A DNA stretch of 64,000 nt from positions 1 through 64,000 of the forward strand of contig NZ_BMIG01000014.1 in the NCBI RefSeq assembly GCF_014641715.1, given 5' to 3'. The stretch's first letter is position 1; each line of letters opens with the position of its first letter. Source of the stretch: Polaromonas eurypsychrophila (GTDB lineage Bacteria > Pseudomonadota > Gammaproteobacteria > Burkholderiales > Burkholderiaceae_C). Below, piece after piece: positions 9,431 through 18,234 of the stretch. The translations under genes and the position numbers were made by a program. The notes beneath the pieces are model-generated. The model did not search any database. It was not told the origin of the DNA and saw only the letters and a program-made list of their open reading frames with translations.

Positions 9431-11212
9431 TCATGAGGTCTCTGTCGCGAGTTGGTTCAGTAGATGCTGGAAGGCCTGGACGGCCAGGTCGATGTCGTCG
9501 CTGGTGGTGCTTTCCAGCGGGTTGTGGCTGATGCCGGCGTTCTGCCCGCGCACAAACAGCATGGCCTGCGGCATGACCTCGTGCAGCTTCATGGCGTCGT
9601 GGCCGGCGCCACTGGGCATTGCATAGATGGGCACACCCAGGCTGTCCACGGCACGCTCCCAGCGCTGCTGCCACTCCGCCGTGCTAGGAGCGGCTGCTGC
9701 GCGCATGGTTTCTTCCGCTGTGTGAAACACGCCGCGCCGCTCGCAAATCGCTCCCAGTTCTGCCAGCACGTCGCTGACCATGGCGTCACGCTGCGCATCG
9801 TTGGGCGCGCGCAGGTCCAGCGTGAACTGGCAGCGGCCCGGCACCACATTGGTGGAGCCGCCGGGTACGTTCAGGATGCCGATGGTGCCGACCGAGTCGC
9901 CGTCGCGGGCAGCGCGTTGCTCCACATACAGGGCGAGTTCGGCCACCGCCACGGCGGCGTCTCGGCGCCGGTTCATCGGTGTGGTGCCGGCGTGGCTGGC
10001 CATGCCGGTCACTTCACACAGGTAACGCACGCCACCATTGATCGAGGTGACGATGCCCAGCGGGATGTCGAGTTCGTTGAGCACCGGGCCCTGCTCGATA
10101 TGGACTTCCACAAAGCCGAGGTAGTCCGATGGATTCCGCTGCAGCGCTTTGATGGCCTCCAGCGTTGCGGGCAGGCCTGCGTGTTGCATGGCTTCGCGCA
10201 TGCTGATGCCGTCTGCGTCTTTTTGCTCCATCCAGACCGGGTTGAACTGGCCGATCAAGGCACCCGAGCCGAGAAAAGTGGCCTTGTAACGCTGGCCTTC
10301 TTCCTCGGCAAAACCGATGACTTCGAAGTCGAAGGGCAGACGCGCGCCGCGGCGCGACAGTTCGGCCACGCAGGCCATGGGCGTGAAGATACCCAGGCGC
10401 CCGTCGTATTTGCCGCCGTTGCGCACGGTGTCGTAGTGCGAACCCGTCATCAGGGTTTTGGCGCCCGGCTTCGACGCTTTGTACCGCCCCACCACGTTGC
10501 CGACGGCGTCGATCGTGACTTCGTCGAAGCCGCTGTCGCGCATGGCCTGGCTGATCAGGCCGGCGGCCGAACGGTGCGCGTCGGTCAGGTAGGTGACCGT
10601 GAGCTGGCCTTTCTCGATGTAGCCGGGGTCGCTGAAGGCACTCAGTGCTTCCTGCCAGTCCCAGACCTGGTGGCCCAGCCGGGGTTCTATGCCGAACTTG
10701 TCGTTCAGGCGCAGTTCCACTATGCGGTGGATGTTGCGCAGCGACTCGGCCAACTCGAAGTCGGCGTGATTGGCCAGGCGCCGCTCGAACGTGGCGATGA
10801 TCTCTTGCCGTGCCAGTCCGGTGCCGCGCGGGCCGCGCACTGCGAGGATGAAGGGAAAGTCGAATTTGGTGTCGTACGCGGCATTGAGCGCCTGGATTTT
10901 TTCGAACTCCTGGGGGCTGCAGTGGGTCAGGCCCGCCTGGTTCTGTTCATTCGTCGATTCAGCCGTCAGCGCCTGGCTGACCATGGCCTTGCCCGCGAGT
11001 TCGGGATGGGCGCGGATCAGGGCCAGTTGCGCCTCGCGACCGGCGTCGTGAACAATACGCGCCATCGCGTGTTTGAGTTGCGGCAGGGACCGGAAGGGCC
11101 GCTGCCCGAGCGCCGCTTCGGCTATCCACGGCGAGTGTTCATACAAGCCGTCGAGCAGTGAGGCAGCCTCGGCGATCGGCGCGGTGTTGATGTGTTCCAG
11201 TATGAGGGCCAT
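9431..11212 (-). CDS. uraD-allC: Bifunctional OHCU decarboxylase / allantoate amidohydrolase fusion
   Basis: This 593-residue protein joins two steps of urate breakdown. Residues 1 to about 170 are UraD, which decarboxylates OHCU to S-allantoin; it shows the catalytic-histidine region IRAHPELAGKA, the E-x-N-QAGL segment and the C-terminal IHRIVELRLNDKFG. Residues from about 180 are an M20-type allantoate amidohydrolase with TGSHYDTVRNGGKYDG, FAEEEGQRY, VEVHIEQGP, SHAGTTPMNRRRDA and PSGAGHDAM. No stop or frameshift separates the halves. An in-frame TTG lies two codons earlier; ATG at 11212 is preferred because it follows the puuE stop by 2 bases. Similar fusions exist in other Burkholderiales, as far as I recall. 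Confidence 0.93.
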   Translation of the reverse strand: MALILEHINTAPIAEAASLLDGLYEHSPWIAEAALGQRPFRSLPQLKHAMARIVHDAGREAQLALIRAHPELAGKAMVSQALTAESTNEQNQAGLTHCSPQEFEKIQALNAAYDTKFDFPFILAVRGPRGTGLARQEIIATFERRLANHADFELAESLRNIHRIVELRLNDKFGIEPRLGHQVWDWQEALSAFSDPGYIEKGQLTVTYLTDAHRSAAGLISQAMRDSGFDEVTIDAVGNVVGRYKASKPGAKTLMTGSHYDTVRNGGKYDGRLGIFTPMACVAELSRRGARLPFDFEVIGFAEEEGQRYKATFLGSGALIGQFNPVWMEQKDADGISMREAMQHAGLPATLEAIKALQRNPSDYLGFVEVHIEQGPVLNELDIPLGIVTSINGGVRYLCEVTGMASHAGTTPMNRRRDAAVAVAELALYVEQRAARDGDSVGTIGILNVPGGSTNVVPGRCQFTLDLRAPNDAQRDAMVSDVLAELGAICERRGVFHTAEETMRAAAAPSTAEWQQRWERAVDSLGVPIYAMPSGAGHDAMKLHEVMPQAMLFVRGQNAGISHNPLESTTSDDIDLAVQAFQHLLNQLATETS

Positions 11213-11214
11213 GG

Positions 11215-12144
11215 TCAATCTTTGAAAGGGTGGACGTGTTGCCAGTGCCGGGCAATGTCGATGCGGCGGCAGATCCAGACACGCTCATGCCGCTGGATGT
11301 GGTCTAGGAATTTCTGCAGCGACACGATGCGACCGGGCCGGCCCAGCAGGCGGCAGTGCATGCCTATGCTCAGCATCTTCGGCGCGTTCATGCCGTCCGG
11401 GTCGCCCTCGGCGTACAGGGCATCAAAGCTGTCGCGCAGGTAGGTGAAAAAATCATCGGCTTGCGAAAAGCCCTGGGGCAGGGCAAAACGCATGTCGTTG
11501 GTGTCCAGCGTGTACGGGACGACCAGCCGTGGCACCACTTCGCCGTCGCTGCGGGCTACTTTCATCCAGAAGGGCAGGTCGTCACCGTAATAGTCGCTGT
11601 CGTACGCGAGGCCGCCATCGTCGGCGACCAAGCGGCGCGTGCGTGGGCTGTCGCGGCCGGTGTACCAGCCGAGCGGGCGCTGGCCCGTCATCTGCGTGAT
11701 GATGTCCATGCCAAGGCGCATGTGTTCGCGCTCGGTGGCTTCGTCCACACTTTGGTAGTTGATCCAGCGCAGGCCGTGGCAGGCGATTTCGTGACCGAGT
11801 TCGACAAACGCTGCCGTCAATTCCGGATGGCGTTGCAGCGCCATGCTGACGCCGAACACGGTCAACGGCAAATTGCGCTTTTCAAACTCGCGCAGGATGC
11901 GCCAGACGCCCACGCGTGAGCCGTATTCGTAAATGCCTTCCATCGTCAGGTGCCGCTCGGGGTAACTCGGCGGGTTGAACATTTCCGATAAAAACTGCTC
12001 CGAGCCAGCGTCGCCGTGCAGCACCGAGTTTTCGCCGCCTTCCTCGTAGTTCAGCACAAACTGCACGGCGATGCGCGCCCGGTTCGGCCACTGCGCATGC
12101 GGCGGCGTGCGGCCGTAACCGATCAAATCTCTGGGGTAAGACAT
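11215..12144 (-). CDS. puuE: Allantoinase of the PuuE (polysaccharide deacetylase-like) type
   Basis: This 309-residue enzyme hydrolyses allantoin to allantoate and is unrelated to metal-dependent AllB. The N-terminus MSYPRDLIGYGRTPPHAQWP is the family signature. NodB-fold motifs follow (FVLNYEEGGE; VGVWRILREFEKRNLP; LGHEIACHGLRW). The frame stays open upstream through a palindromic repeat, but ATG at 12144 gives the conserved N-terminus and is chosen. It lies between gntR and uraD-allC, with 2 bases to the latter. Confidence 0.94.
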   Translation of the reverse strand: MSYPRDLIGYGRTPPHAQWPNRARIAVQFVLNYEEGGENSVLHGDAGSEQFLSEMFNPPSYPERHLTMEGIYEYGSRVGVWRILREFEKRNLPLTVFGVSMALQRHPELTAAFVELGHEIACHGLRWINYQSVDEATEREHMRLGMDIITQMTGQRPLGWYTGRDSPRTRRLVADDGGLAYDSDYYGDDLPFWMKVARSDGEVVPRLVVPYTLDTNDMRFALPQGFSQADDFFTYLRDSFDALYAEGDPDGMNAPKMLSIGMHCRLLGRPGRIVSLQKFLDHIQRHERVWICRRIDIARHWQHVHPFKD

Positions 12145-12145
12145 T

Positions 12146-12192
12146 GCCCCCACGCTTGTCGCTTCGCGTACTACGCTGCCCCCCGAGGGGGC
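12146..12192. repeat. Palindromic repeat, copy B, directly before puuE
   Basis: It has the same GCCCCCACGC start and CCCCCCGAGGGGGC hairpin as copy A, followed by CCTTGGGGCGGCCC. It begins 1 base from the puuE start codon. In the gene's direction it therefore places a G-rich GTGGGGGC where a ribosome binding site would be. Confidence 0.75.
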
Positions 12193-12248
12193 TAATTTTC
12201 CTTGGGGCGGCCCGGCGGAAAATTGTGCTGGGTTGCCGGCAGAAGTGG

Positions 12249-12914
12249 TCATGAAAGTGCCATGGAGATATCGTTGCTCGGGACCTTGCGGTCAAAGGTC
12301 AAACTCTGTTCGACATGCAGCAGGTGTTCGTCCATCAGGCGCACGGCGAGCTCCTCGTCTTTGGCGGCAAGCGCCTTGACAATCTCGGCGTGTTCCTCGC
12401 TCGAGTGTTCGGCTGCACTGGCGCTCTGGTACATCAGCGTGATCAGCGCGCAGCGAGACACCAGCTCGCCCAGCATTTGCGCCAGCACTTCGTTGCCCAT
12501 CAGTTCGGCCATGCGCACATGGAAGTCACCCAGCAGCTCGGTGCGGCCGGCCACATCGTTGCTGGCCACGGCGGCTTTTTCCTGTGCCACATGTTCCCTG
12601 AGTGCGCGTATCTTCGCCGGCGTGGCCTCGCGCACAAAGGCGCGTGTCATTTCGGCTTCCAGCATGCGGCGCACGGCAAACACCTGGCGCGCTTCGTTGA
12701 CGGCCGGCGCCGCGACAAAGGCGCCGCGTGCGGGTTCCAGCCGGATCAGCCGGTTTTGCGAGAGCAGGAACAGGGCCTGCCGCACCAGGGTGCGCGACAC
12801 GCCAAAATGGTCGGCCAGCTTCTGTTCCGCAAGCTTGGTGCCCGGATGCAGGCGGTGATCAACGATGGCGCGCGTCAGCGCTTCAACGATGGCGCTGGTG
12901 GTCGAGGTTTCCAT
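12249..12914 (-). CDS. GntR-family (FCD domain) regulator of urate/allantoin genes
   Basis: This 221-residue regulator has a winged helix-turn-helix at residues ~10-75 (LAEQKLADHFGVSRTLVRQAL) and an FCD effector domain (FAVRRMLEAEMTRAF, FHVRMAELMGNEVL, EEHAEIVKALAAKD). The FCD metal-site residues D, H and H are visible by eye. It is the first gene of a leftward run with puuE, uraD-allC and the M20 gene, and is divergent from hiuH. A perfect 14-bp palindrome 29 bases before its start is the likely operator, repeated upstream of puuD. Repression relieved by a urate or ureide intermediate is the expected mode. Confidence 0.88.
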   Translation of the reverse strand: METSTTSAIVEALTRAIVDHRLHPGTKLAEQKLADHFGVSRTLVRQALFLLSQNRLIRLEPARGAFVAAPAVNEARQVFAVRRMLEAEMTRAFVREATPAKIRALREHVAQEKAAVASNDVAGRTELLGDFHVRMAELMGNEVLAQMLGELVSRCALITLMYQSASAAEHSSEEHAEIVKALAAKDEELAVRLMDEHLLHVEQSLTFDRKVPSNDISMALS

Positions 12915-12942
12915 GCGCCAGATGATAGCTCAAAGCCCGAAA

Positions 12943-12956
12943 AAGTGTATACACTT
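12943..12956. promoter_or_regulatory. Likely GntR operator (gntR-hiuH intergenic)
   Basis: AAGTGTATACACTT is a perfect palindrome, the usual form of FCD-type GntR sites. It sits in the 73-base divergent gap between gntR and hiuH. A copy with one change lies upstream of puuD at 30806-30819. Confidence 0.7.
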
Positions 12957-12987
12957 CTGTTCACGACATACCACCGGGGAAACTTCA

Positions 12988-13341
12988 ATGGGCCTGAGCA
13001 CACATGTGCTGGATACCATGCACGGCACGCCGGCCGCCGGCATGGCCGTGGAGCTGTACACCACCAGCGGCGCGCAGGCAACGCTGGTTAAGTCCTTTGT
13101 TCTGAACAGCGATGGCCGCAACCCGGACGGCCTGCTTTATGACAACAGCAGCCTGCAGCGTGGCACCTATCGGCTGGTGTTCGATGTGGCGGCCTACTTC
13201 GCCGCGCGCGGCGTGACCCTGCCGGAGCCGAACTTTCTGAACAAGGTGAGCCTGGATTTCGGCGTTGCCGATACCCGCCAGCACTACCATGTGCCGCTGC
13301 TGGTCAGTCCGTGGAGTTATTCCACGTATCGGGGGTCGTGA
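12988..13341 (+). CDS. hiuH: 5-hydroxyisourate hydrolase
   Basis: This 117-residue transthyretin-like enzyme converts 5-hydroxyisourate to OHCU. Motifs are LSTHVLDTMHGTPA near the N-terminus, SDGRNPDGLL near residue 45, HYHVPLLVSPWSYSTYRGS at the end, and the C-terminal tetrapeptide YRGS that defines the family. The frame is open upstream, but ATG at 12988 is 7 bases after a GGGGAAAC stretch and gives the standard length. It acts between PuuD and UraD. Confidence 0.95.
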   Translation: MGLSTHVLDTMHGTPAAGMAVELYTTSGAQATLVKSFVLNSDGRNPDGLLYDNSSLQRGTYRLVFDVAAYFAARGVTLPEPNFLNKVSLDFGVADTRQHYHVPLLVSPWSYSTYRGS

Positions 13342-13436
13342 AGAGGTGCGACGTGTTTGCCTGTCATTGCGGGCTCCGATCAGAATCCTTTCCGTGTAAT
13401 GCCAATTACACAGTAATTACCCTTGGTTTGCGTCGC

Positions 13437-13460
13437 ACCCCTGTCAATATTGACAGGGGT
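13437..13460. promoter_or_regulatory. 24-bp perfect palindrome upstream of the type I secretion operon
   Basis: The 12 bases ACCCCTGTCAAT are followed directly by their exact reverse complement. The site is 117 bases before the rtxB start and has no T-run, so it looks more like an operator than a terminator. No regulator gene is adjacent to the secretion genes. Confidence 0.5.
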
Positions 13461-13577
13461 CAACCAAACGCCTCCCTCGTTTTGTAGATAAATCAGCATC
13501 GTTCGCGATGTTTCAAACGAATGCTTCGCGCATACGAATTGAGGGAGGACCCGCAAGGCATTGTGGGTTAGGGAGCA

Positions 13578-15764
13578 ATGCAAAAAAAATATGCACAAGC
13601 GGATTTTGTGTGGGCGCTGCAAACCTTGTGCGCGGTGCACCGCCGCCCGTTTGATGCGCAATTGTTGCTGCAGCAGTTTCCGCCGCCGTATGACGAAGCC
13701 GCGCTTGTGCGCGCAGCGCGTGGCCTGGGTTTCAAGACGCAGCTTCGCGCCATAGCCCCTCAGGTACTCGACCAGTTGCCCATGCCCTTGCTGGTGGAGT
13801 TGCGTGATGCCAGCACGCCGTCTACAGATGCAGATGCAGATGCGGCAGAAGGCGTCCCCGACATCACGCCGTCCGCCTTCACACTGGGCGTTGTGGTTGC
13901 AGTCAGCAGTGACCAGGTGGTCTGGCTGCCGGCCAACAGCCAGGCGCCGCTGACCACGCCCAGGGCCGAATTTTCACCAACCCTGAGCGGCCAGGCTGTG
14001 CTGCTTTATTCTGAAGACGAAGCCGTGCGCGACCCTGACGCTGCTTCGGCTGCCGGTCCGTCCTTCGGCTTCAGCTGGTTTGTGCCAGAGCTGCTCAAGC
14101 ATCGCAAGGTGTGGCATGAAGTGCTGGGCGCCAGCCTGGTGCTGCAACTGCTGGCGCTGGGCCTGCCCCTGTTTACCCAGGCCATCATCGACAAAGTGGT
14201 GGTGCATCGCACCGAGAGCACACTGATTTCCCTGGGCATAGGCATGGTGGTGTTCATGCTGTTTACTGCGCTGCTGACCTGGGTGCGCCAGTATGCGATT
14301 TTGCACACCGGCAACCGGGTCGATGCGGTGCTGGGTGCGGCGGTTTTCCAGCACCTGTTCCGCCTGCCGCCCAAATATTTTCAGAACCGGCCCACCGGCG
14401 TCATTGCGGCGCGGCTGCATGGGGTAGAGACCATACGCGAGTTCATTGCCTCGGCAGCAGTCACCATCATTCTGGACCTGCCGTTTTTGTTGATCTGCAT
14501 GGGCGTGATGTTCTATTACTCGGTCACGCTGACACTTATCGTGCTGGGCATTCTGACCGTCATTGCGCTGCTTTCGTTTCTGGTGGCGCCCATTTTCCAG
14601 ACGCGTCTGAACCAGCAGTTCATGCTGGGCGCCCGCAACCAGGCTTTCCTGACCGAATACATCGCGGGACTGGAAACCGTCAAAAGCCTGCAGTTTGAGC
14701 CGCAACTACAAACCCGGTATGACGGCTACCTGGCCACCTACCTGCAGTCAGGCTTTCAGACCAAACAGATCGCCAACACCTACAACGTGGTGGCCAACAC
14801 GCTGGAGCAGATGATGACGCTGCTGATCCTGGTGACAGGCGCGTGGATCGTCATGCACCCAGACACCGTTTCTCTGGCTGCGGGTACAGGCACCGTCTTC
14901 ACCATAGGCATGCTGGTGGCCTTTCAGATGTTTGCCGGCAAGCTCAGCCAGCCCATGCTGCGTATGGTCGGCCTGTGGCAGCAGTTTCAGCAAGCCAGCC
15001 TGGCGGTGGACAGGCTAGGTGATTTGATGAACGTGCCGCCCGAGCCCTACCGCCTGGCGCCCAGCCGCAAAAGCGAGGCGCGCGGCGAGATAGAGCTGAT
15101 AGACATCGGCTTTCGTTATGCGGCTGATTTGCCGCTGCTGTATCGCAACGTCAACCTCACGATCACGCCCGGCCAAACCGTCGCCATCATGGGCCCCAGC
15201 GGCACCGGTAAATCCACGCTGACCAAACTGCTGCAAGGCTTTTACCGGCCGACCGAGGGGCAAATAAAAGTCGATGGCATCGACATCCTGCACCTGAGCG
15301 CCAATGAGCTGCGCGCCAACTTTGGCGTGGTGCCGCAAGAGACGGTGCTGTTCAGCGGCACGGTGTACGACAACCTGATCATGGCCAACCCGCACGCCAG
15401 CTTTGACCAGGTGGTCCAAGCCTGCCAGATGGCGGAGATTCATGATGCCATCCAGGCGCTGCCCCAAGGCTACCAAACTGAAATTGGTGAGCGCGGCGCC
15501 GGCTTGTCTGGCGGGCAAAAGCAGCGCCTGGCCATTGCCCGTGCGCTGCTCAAAAAACCCAAGGTGCTGATTTTTGACGAAGCCACTAGCGCGCTGGACG
15601 CACAAACCGCCAACTCCTTTGCCACCACCGTCAACGCCTTGCGCGGCAAGGTCAGCATGTTGTTTGTCACGCACGCGCTGCCCAAGACCCTGCAGGTGGA
15701 CGAGATTTTTGTGATTGGCGGCGGGCACCTCAAGAAGGTCATTCAGCCGAAGGCGGTTGCATGA
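13578..15764 (+). CDS. rtxB: Type I secretion ABC transporter ATPase (RtxB/HlyB-like)
   Basis: This 728-residue inner-membrane exporter probably secretes the RTX protein encoded downstream. Residues ~1-125 form a C39-like domain without the catalytic cysteine motif, as in HlyB, where it docks the substrate and does not cleave it. An ABC transmembrane domain follows (~150-440), then the nucleotide-binding domain with Walker A (GPSGTGKST), signature (LSGGQKQRLAIARALL), Walker B (VLIFDEATSALD) and H-loop (FVTHALP). The start is the ATG at 13578 after TTAGGGAGCA. The outer-membrane TolC partner is not in the window. Confidence 0.94.
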   Translation: MQKKYAQADFVWALQTLCAVHRRPFDAQLLLQQFPPPYDEAALVRAARGLGFKTQLRAIAPQVLDQLPMPLLVELRDASTPSTDADADAAEGVPDITPSAFTLGVVVAVSSDQVVWLPANSQAPLTTPRAEFSPTLSGQAVLLYSEDEAVRDPDAASAAGPSFGFSWFVPELLKHRKVWHEVLGASLVLQLLALGLPLFTQAIIDKVVVHRTESTLISLGIGMVVFMLFTALLTWVRQYAILHTGNRVDAVLGAAVFQHLFRLPPKYFQNRPTGVIAARLHGVETIREFIASAAVTIILDLPFLLICMGVMFYYSVTLTLIVLGILTVIALLSFLVAPIFQTRLNQQFMLGARNQAFLTEYIAGLETVKSLQFEPQLQTRYDGYLATYLQSGFQTKQIANTYNVVANTLEQMMTLLILVTGAWIVMHPDTVSLAAGTGTVFTIGMLVAFQMFAGKLSQPMLRMVGLWQQFQQASLAVDRLGDLMNVPPEPYRLAPSRKSEARGEIELIDIGFRYAADLPLLYRNVNLTITPGQTVAIMGPSGTGKSTLTKLLQGFYRPTEGQIKVDGIDILHLSANELRANFGVVPQETVLFSGTVYDNLIMANPHASFDQVVQACQMAEIHDAIQALPQGYQTEIGERGAGLSGGQKQRLAIARALLKKPKVLIFDEATSALDAQTANSFATTVNALRGKVSMLFVTHALPKTLQVDEIFVIGGGHLKKVIQPKAVA

Positions 15765-15790
15765 TAACTACGCAGCTCGTCCTGCTTCAC

Positions 15791-16070
15791 TGTCATGCCG
15801 GACCCCGGATCAAGTCCGGGGCAGGCTCTGATCCGGCGTCCATGACGCGCGGGCATGGATTGCGGGTCGAGCCCGCAATGACAAGTTCTGTTGCCATCCC
15901 CGACCCTGGCTGTCATCCCGGACTCGATCCGGGATCCATGCCGCATGAACCAAGGCAGTGGCCTGCGAAGCGTGGATTGCGTGTCAAGCCCGCAATGACA
16001 GCCAAACGAACAGTATTGCTCCTGGCCGTCACCCCAGCCCTCTCCCAAAGGGCGAGGGAGCAAGAAAGGC
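15791..16070. repeat. Cluster of dispersed palindromic repeats between rtxB and the adaptor gene
   Basis: At least four units of the GTCAT(G/C)CCGGA...GATCAAGTCCGG type and the related GGATTGCGGGTCGAGCCCGC type occur in both orientations. A CCCTCTCCC...GGGCGAGGGAG hairpin follows. They occupy the gap between two genes that are usually adjacent. Related units are at 13360, 29231, 39819, 43075 and 61306. Confidence 0.8.
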
Positions 16071-16101
16071 GTATTGCACGCACCGAGCTGGGTGAAGTGG
16101 C

Positions 16102-17469
16102 ATGAGTAACTTGACCCAAGCCTTGACCAAACGCCTGCTGCCAGACGCGGCCGAGTTTTCCCCCGGCCTGCTGGCCATTCAGGAAAGCCCCATGCCCAAG
16201 CTGCCGCGGCTGATTTTCTACCTCGTCGCCGTGCTCTTCACCATCTTGCTGGGTTGGGCCATCTTCGCCAAGATAGACATCGTTGCCGTGGCCGAAGGCA
16301 AGCTGGTGCCTATCAGCTACACAAAAATTGTGCAGCCGGCGGAGGCCGGCGTGGTGTCCGACATTCTGGTGAAAGAGGGCGACCAGGTGCAAGCCGGGCA
16401 GGTGCTGATCCGGCTGGACCCGACCATGACAGGCGCCGACAGCCGCAGCCTGGCCAGCGAGTTGACTTTGAAGCGCCTGACGCTCCGGCGCGTGGACTCG
16501 GAACTGGCGGGCACACCGCTGGCCATCAAGGACGGCGATGAACCCGCCATGATTACCCAGGTGCAAGCCCAAGCCAACGCACACCGCCAAGCCTTTACCG
16601 ATGCGCTGGCGCAAGAAGTGGCCACCCGCGAGCGCGCGCAAAACGAGCTTCGCGCCGCACAAGAGACCCTGACCAAACTCAAGACCACCTTGCCCAGTTA
16701 CGAGCAAAGCGCCAAGGCGCACAGCAAGCTGGTGGCAGAAGGGTTTTTAAGCCCGATAGCCGGCAACGACAAAGAGCGCGAGGCCATCGAAAAGTCCCAA
16801 GACCTCAAGGCGCAGGCCGCCACCGTGCAGGGCCTGCTGTCCACCATCACCGCGCAAGACAAAAAAATCGCCGGCCTGTCCAGCACCTTCCGCAGCCAGC
16901 TGTTGATAGAGCGCACTGAGGCCATGGGCCAGCTCGCCAAGCTGGAGCAAGACACGCAAAAGATGGGCTACAAGACCGGCTTGCTGGAGCTGAAGGCGCC
17001 ACAAGCCGGCATCGTCAAAGACGTGGCCACCACCAGCAAGGGCGCCGTGGTTCAGCCCGGCATGGTCTTGCTGACCCTGGTGCCCAAGGGCGAACAACTG
17101 CTGGCCGAGGTGCAGGTAAAAAATGAAGACGTGGGTTTTGTGCAGACAGGCCAGCAGGTTCGCGTCAAGGTCGCTGCCTACCCCTTTCAAAAATACGGCT
17201 TGATAGAAGGGCGCATTCAAACCCTGGCGCCCGACGCGCAATCAAACACCACCAACAATCCCGGCCAGGCCGTACCGCAGGGCTACAAAGCGCTGGTGAA
17301 GCTGGACACGCAATTTCTGGAATCCCTCAACGGTGACACCAGCCAGCGCAAGGGCCTGGAGGCGGGCATGCAAGTCGCCGCAGAAATCCACCAGGGGCGC
17401 CGCACCATCATGGAGTATTTGCTGAGCCCGGTGCAAAAGGTGTCGGCTGAGGCGGGGAGGGAGCGGTGA
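16102..17469 (+). CDS. hlyD: Type I secretion periplasmic adaptor (HlyD family)
   Basis: This 455-residue membrane-fusion protein links the ATPase to TolC. A short cytoplasmic N-terminus is followed by one membrane helix at ~34-54 (RLIFYLVAVLFTILLGWAIF), half a lipoyl/barrel-sandwich domain (VQPAEAGVVSDILVKEGDQVQAGQVLIRLDP), a long helical hairpin (~100-290), the other lipoyl half (LELKAPQAGIVKDVA) and a beta-barrel (VKNEDVGFVQTGQQVRVKV). The C-terminus (EAGMQVAAEIHQGRRTIMEYLLSPV) is the HlyD family end. Confidence 0.95.
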   Translation: MSNLTQALTKRLLPDAAEFSPGLLAIQESPMPKLPRLIFYLVAVLFTILLGWAIFAKIDIVAVAEGKLVPISYTKIVQPAEAGVVSDILVKEGDQVQAGQVLIRLDPTMTGADSRSLASELTLKRLTLRRVDSELAGTPLAIKDGDEPAMITQVQAQANAHRQAFTDALAQEVATRERAQNELRAAQETLTKLKTTLPSYEQSAKAHSKLVAEGFLSPIAGNDKEREAIEKSQDLKAQAATVQGLLSTITAQDKKIAGLSSTFRSQLLIERTEAMGQLAKLEQDTQKMGYKTGLLELKAPQAGIVKDVATTSKGAVVQPGMVLLTLVPKGEQLLAEVQVKNEDVGFVQTGQQVRVKVAAYPFQKYGLIEGRIQTLAPDAQSNTTNNPGQAVPQGYKALVKLDTQFLESLNGDTSQRKGLEAGMQVAAEIHQGRRTIMEYLLSPVQKVSAEAGRER

Positions 17470-17694
17470 AACGAGTGTTGAAAGCTGATTCAAAATTTTC
17501 TAACAAGGACAAGTCGTTATGAGGAAACCGAAGTCTTTAAAGACCCATCGACGACACCAATGCGCAGAAAAAAGACGGCACCCTTCCTACGACACTGGTC
17601 GGGTGCACGTTAAAAACATGAGCGCTGCGGGACAATTTCAGATTGTCCAACACAGTGGCATCCGTCTGGTGGCAGTTTGTTGCAGGAGTGCTGA

Positions 17695-18234
17695 ATGCCC
17701 AACGTCCTTGCCCTCGTAAAACGCTTGTTACCCTGGACCATCACGCTGGCGTTTGTGGCTGGTTTGGCCTCCTGCCCGTACAGCCAATGGCAAATAGATA
17801 AAGCGGACAAACTGGTCGATCAACTTTGCGAGAAGGATGCGGGCATCTACATCTACGAGCGAGTTGAAGCGCCTGCAAGCTACTTCAAGGTACCAGGAGA
17901 GCTTCCTCAAACGCCACGTGAACAGAGCCCGCCCGACCTGAGCCATGCTTATGTGACGAGGCAGGGCGCAACCGAGTATTTTCTGAAAGGCAATCCTGCA
18001 GTTGTTAGAGCAGAAGTTTTGATCCTCCGGCAAAGCGACCAGAAGATTTTGTCGCGCCAAATCGAATACGCACGCCACGGTGGAGAGCCAGCATGGTTGA
18101 AGTCCTTTTCACCCATAGCTTCACAGCACCCTTGCTCGCGCTTTGTTGGCAGCGGTAGTGATCTTGCATCAGCGACCTACGTCAACTCGCCCCCGTTTGA
18201 TTTATCAATCAATAAGCCGAGGATATTTCGATGA
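17695..18234 (+). CDS. Small membrane-anchored protein A, putative immunity or partner protein of the RTX effector
   Basis: No named family is recognised with certainty. The 179-residue protein has an N-terminal hydrophobic segment (~11-26) ending in LASC, a possible lipobox with Cys27, then a soluble, presumably periplasmic region. It shares [23 protein letters not shown] and PGELP with protein B at 18406-19098, while the C-terminal parts differ. An AGGAG ribosome site lies 7 bases before the ATG. Its stop overlaps by 4 bases an ATG that opens a stub resembling the start of the giant RTX gene. Base composition is visibly more AT-rich than the neighbours. Immunity is inferred from arrangement; a chaperone role is the main alternative. 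Confidence 0.7.
   Translation: MPNVLALVKRLLPWTITLAFVAGLASCPYSQWQIDKADKLVDQLCEKDAGIYIYERVEAPASYFKVPGELPQTPREQSPPDLSHAYVTRQGATEYFLKGNPAVVRAEVLILRQSDQKILSRQIEYARHGGEPAWLKSFSPIASQHPCSRFVGSGSDLASATYVNSPPFDLSINKPRIFR

Noticed and set aside
9464..11161. 565-codon open frame on the forward strand over uraD-allC
   Set aside because: It is antisense to a clearly recognised enzyme. The long frame follows from high GC at third codon positions.
13380..13661. 93-codon reverse frame upstream of rtxB
   Set aside because: It covers the rtxB start and the 24-bp palindrome and has no recognisable features.
15791..16070. CRISPR array
   Set aside because: The units are palindromic, vary in length and orientation and have no regular spacers; no cas gene is present.
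17519..17719. 66-codon frame before protein A
   Set aside because: It has no good ribosome site, overlaps the start of protein A and has an Arg/His/Ser-rich composition without features.
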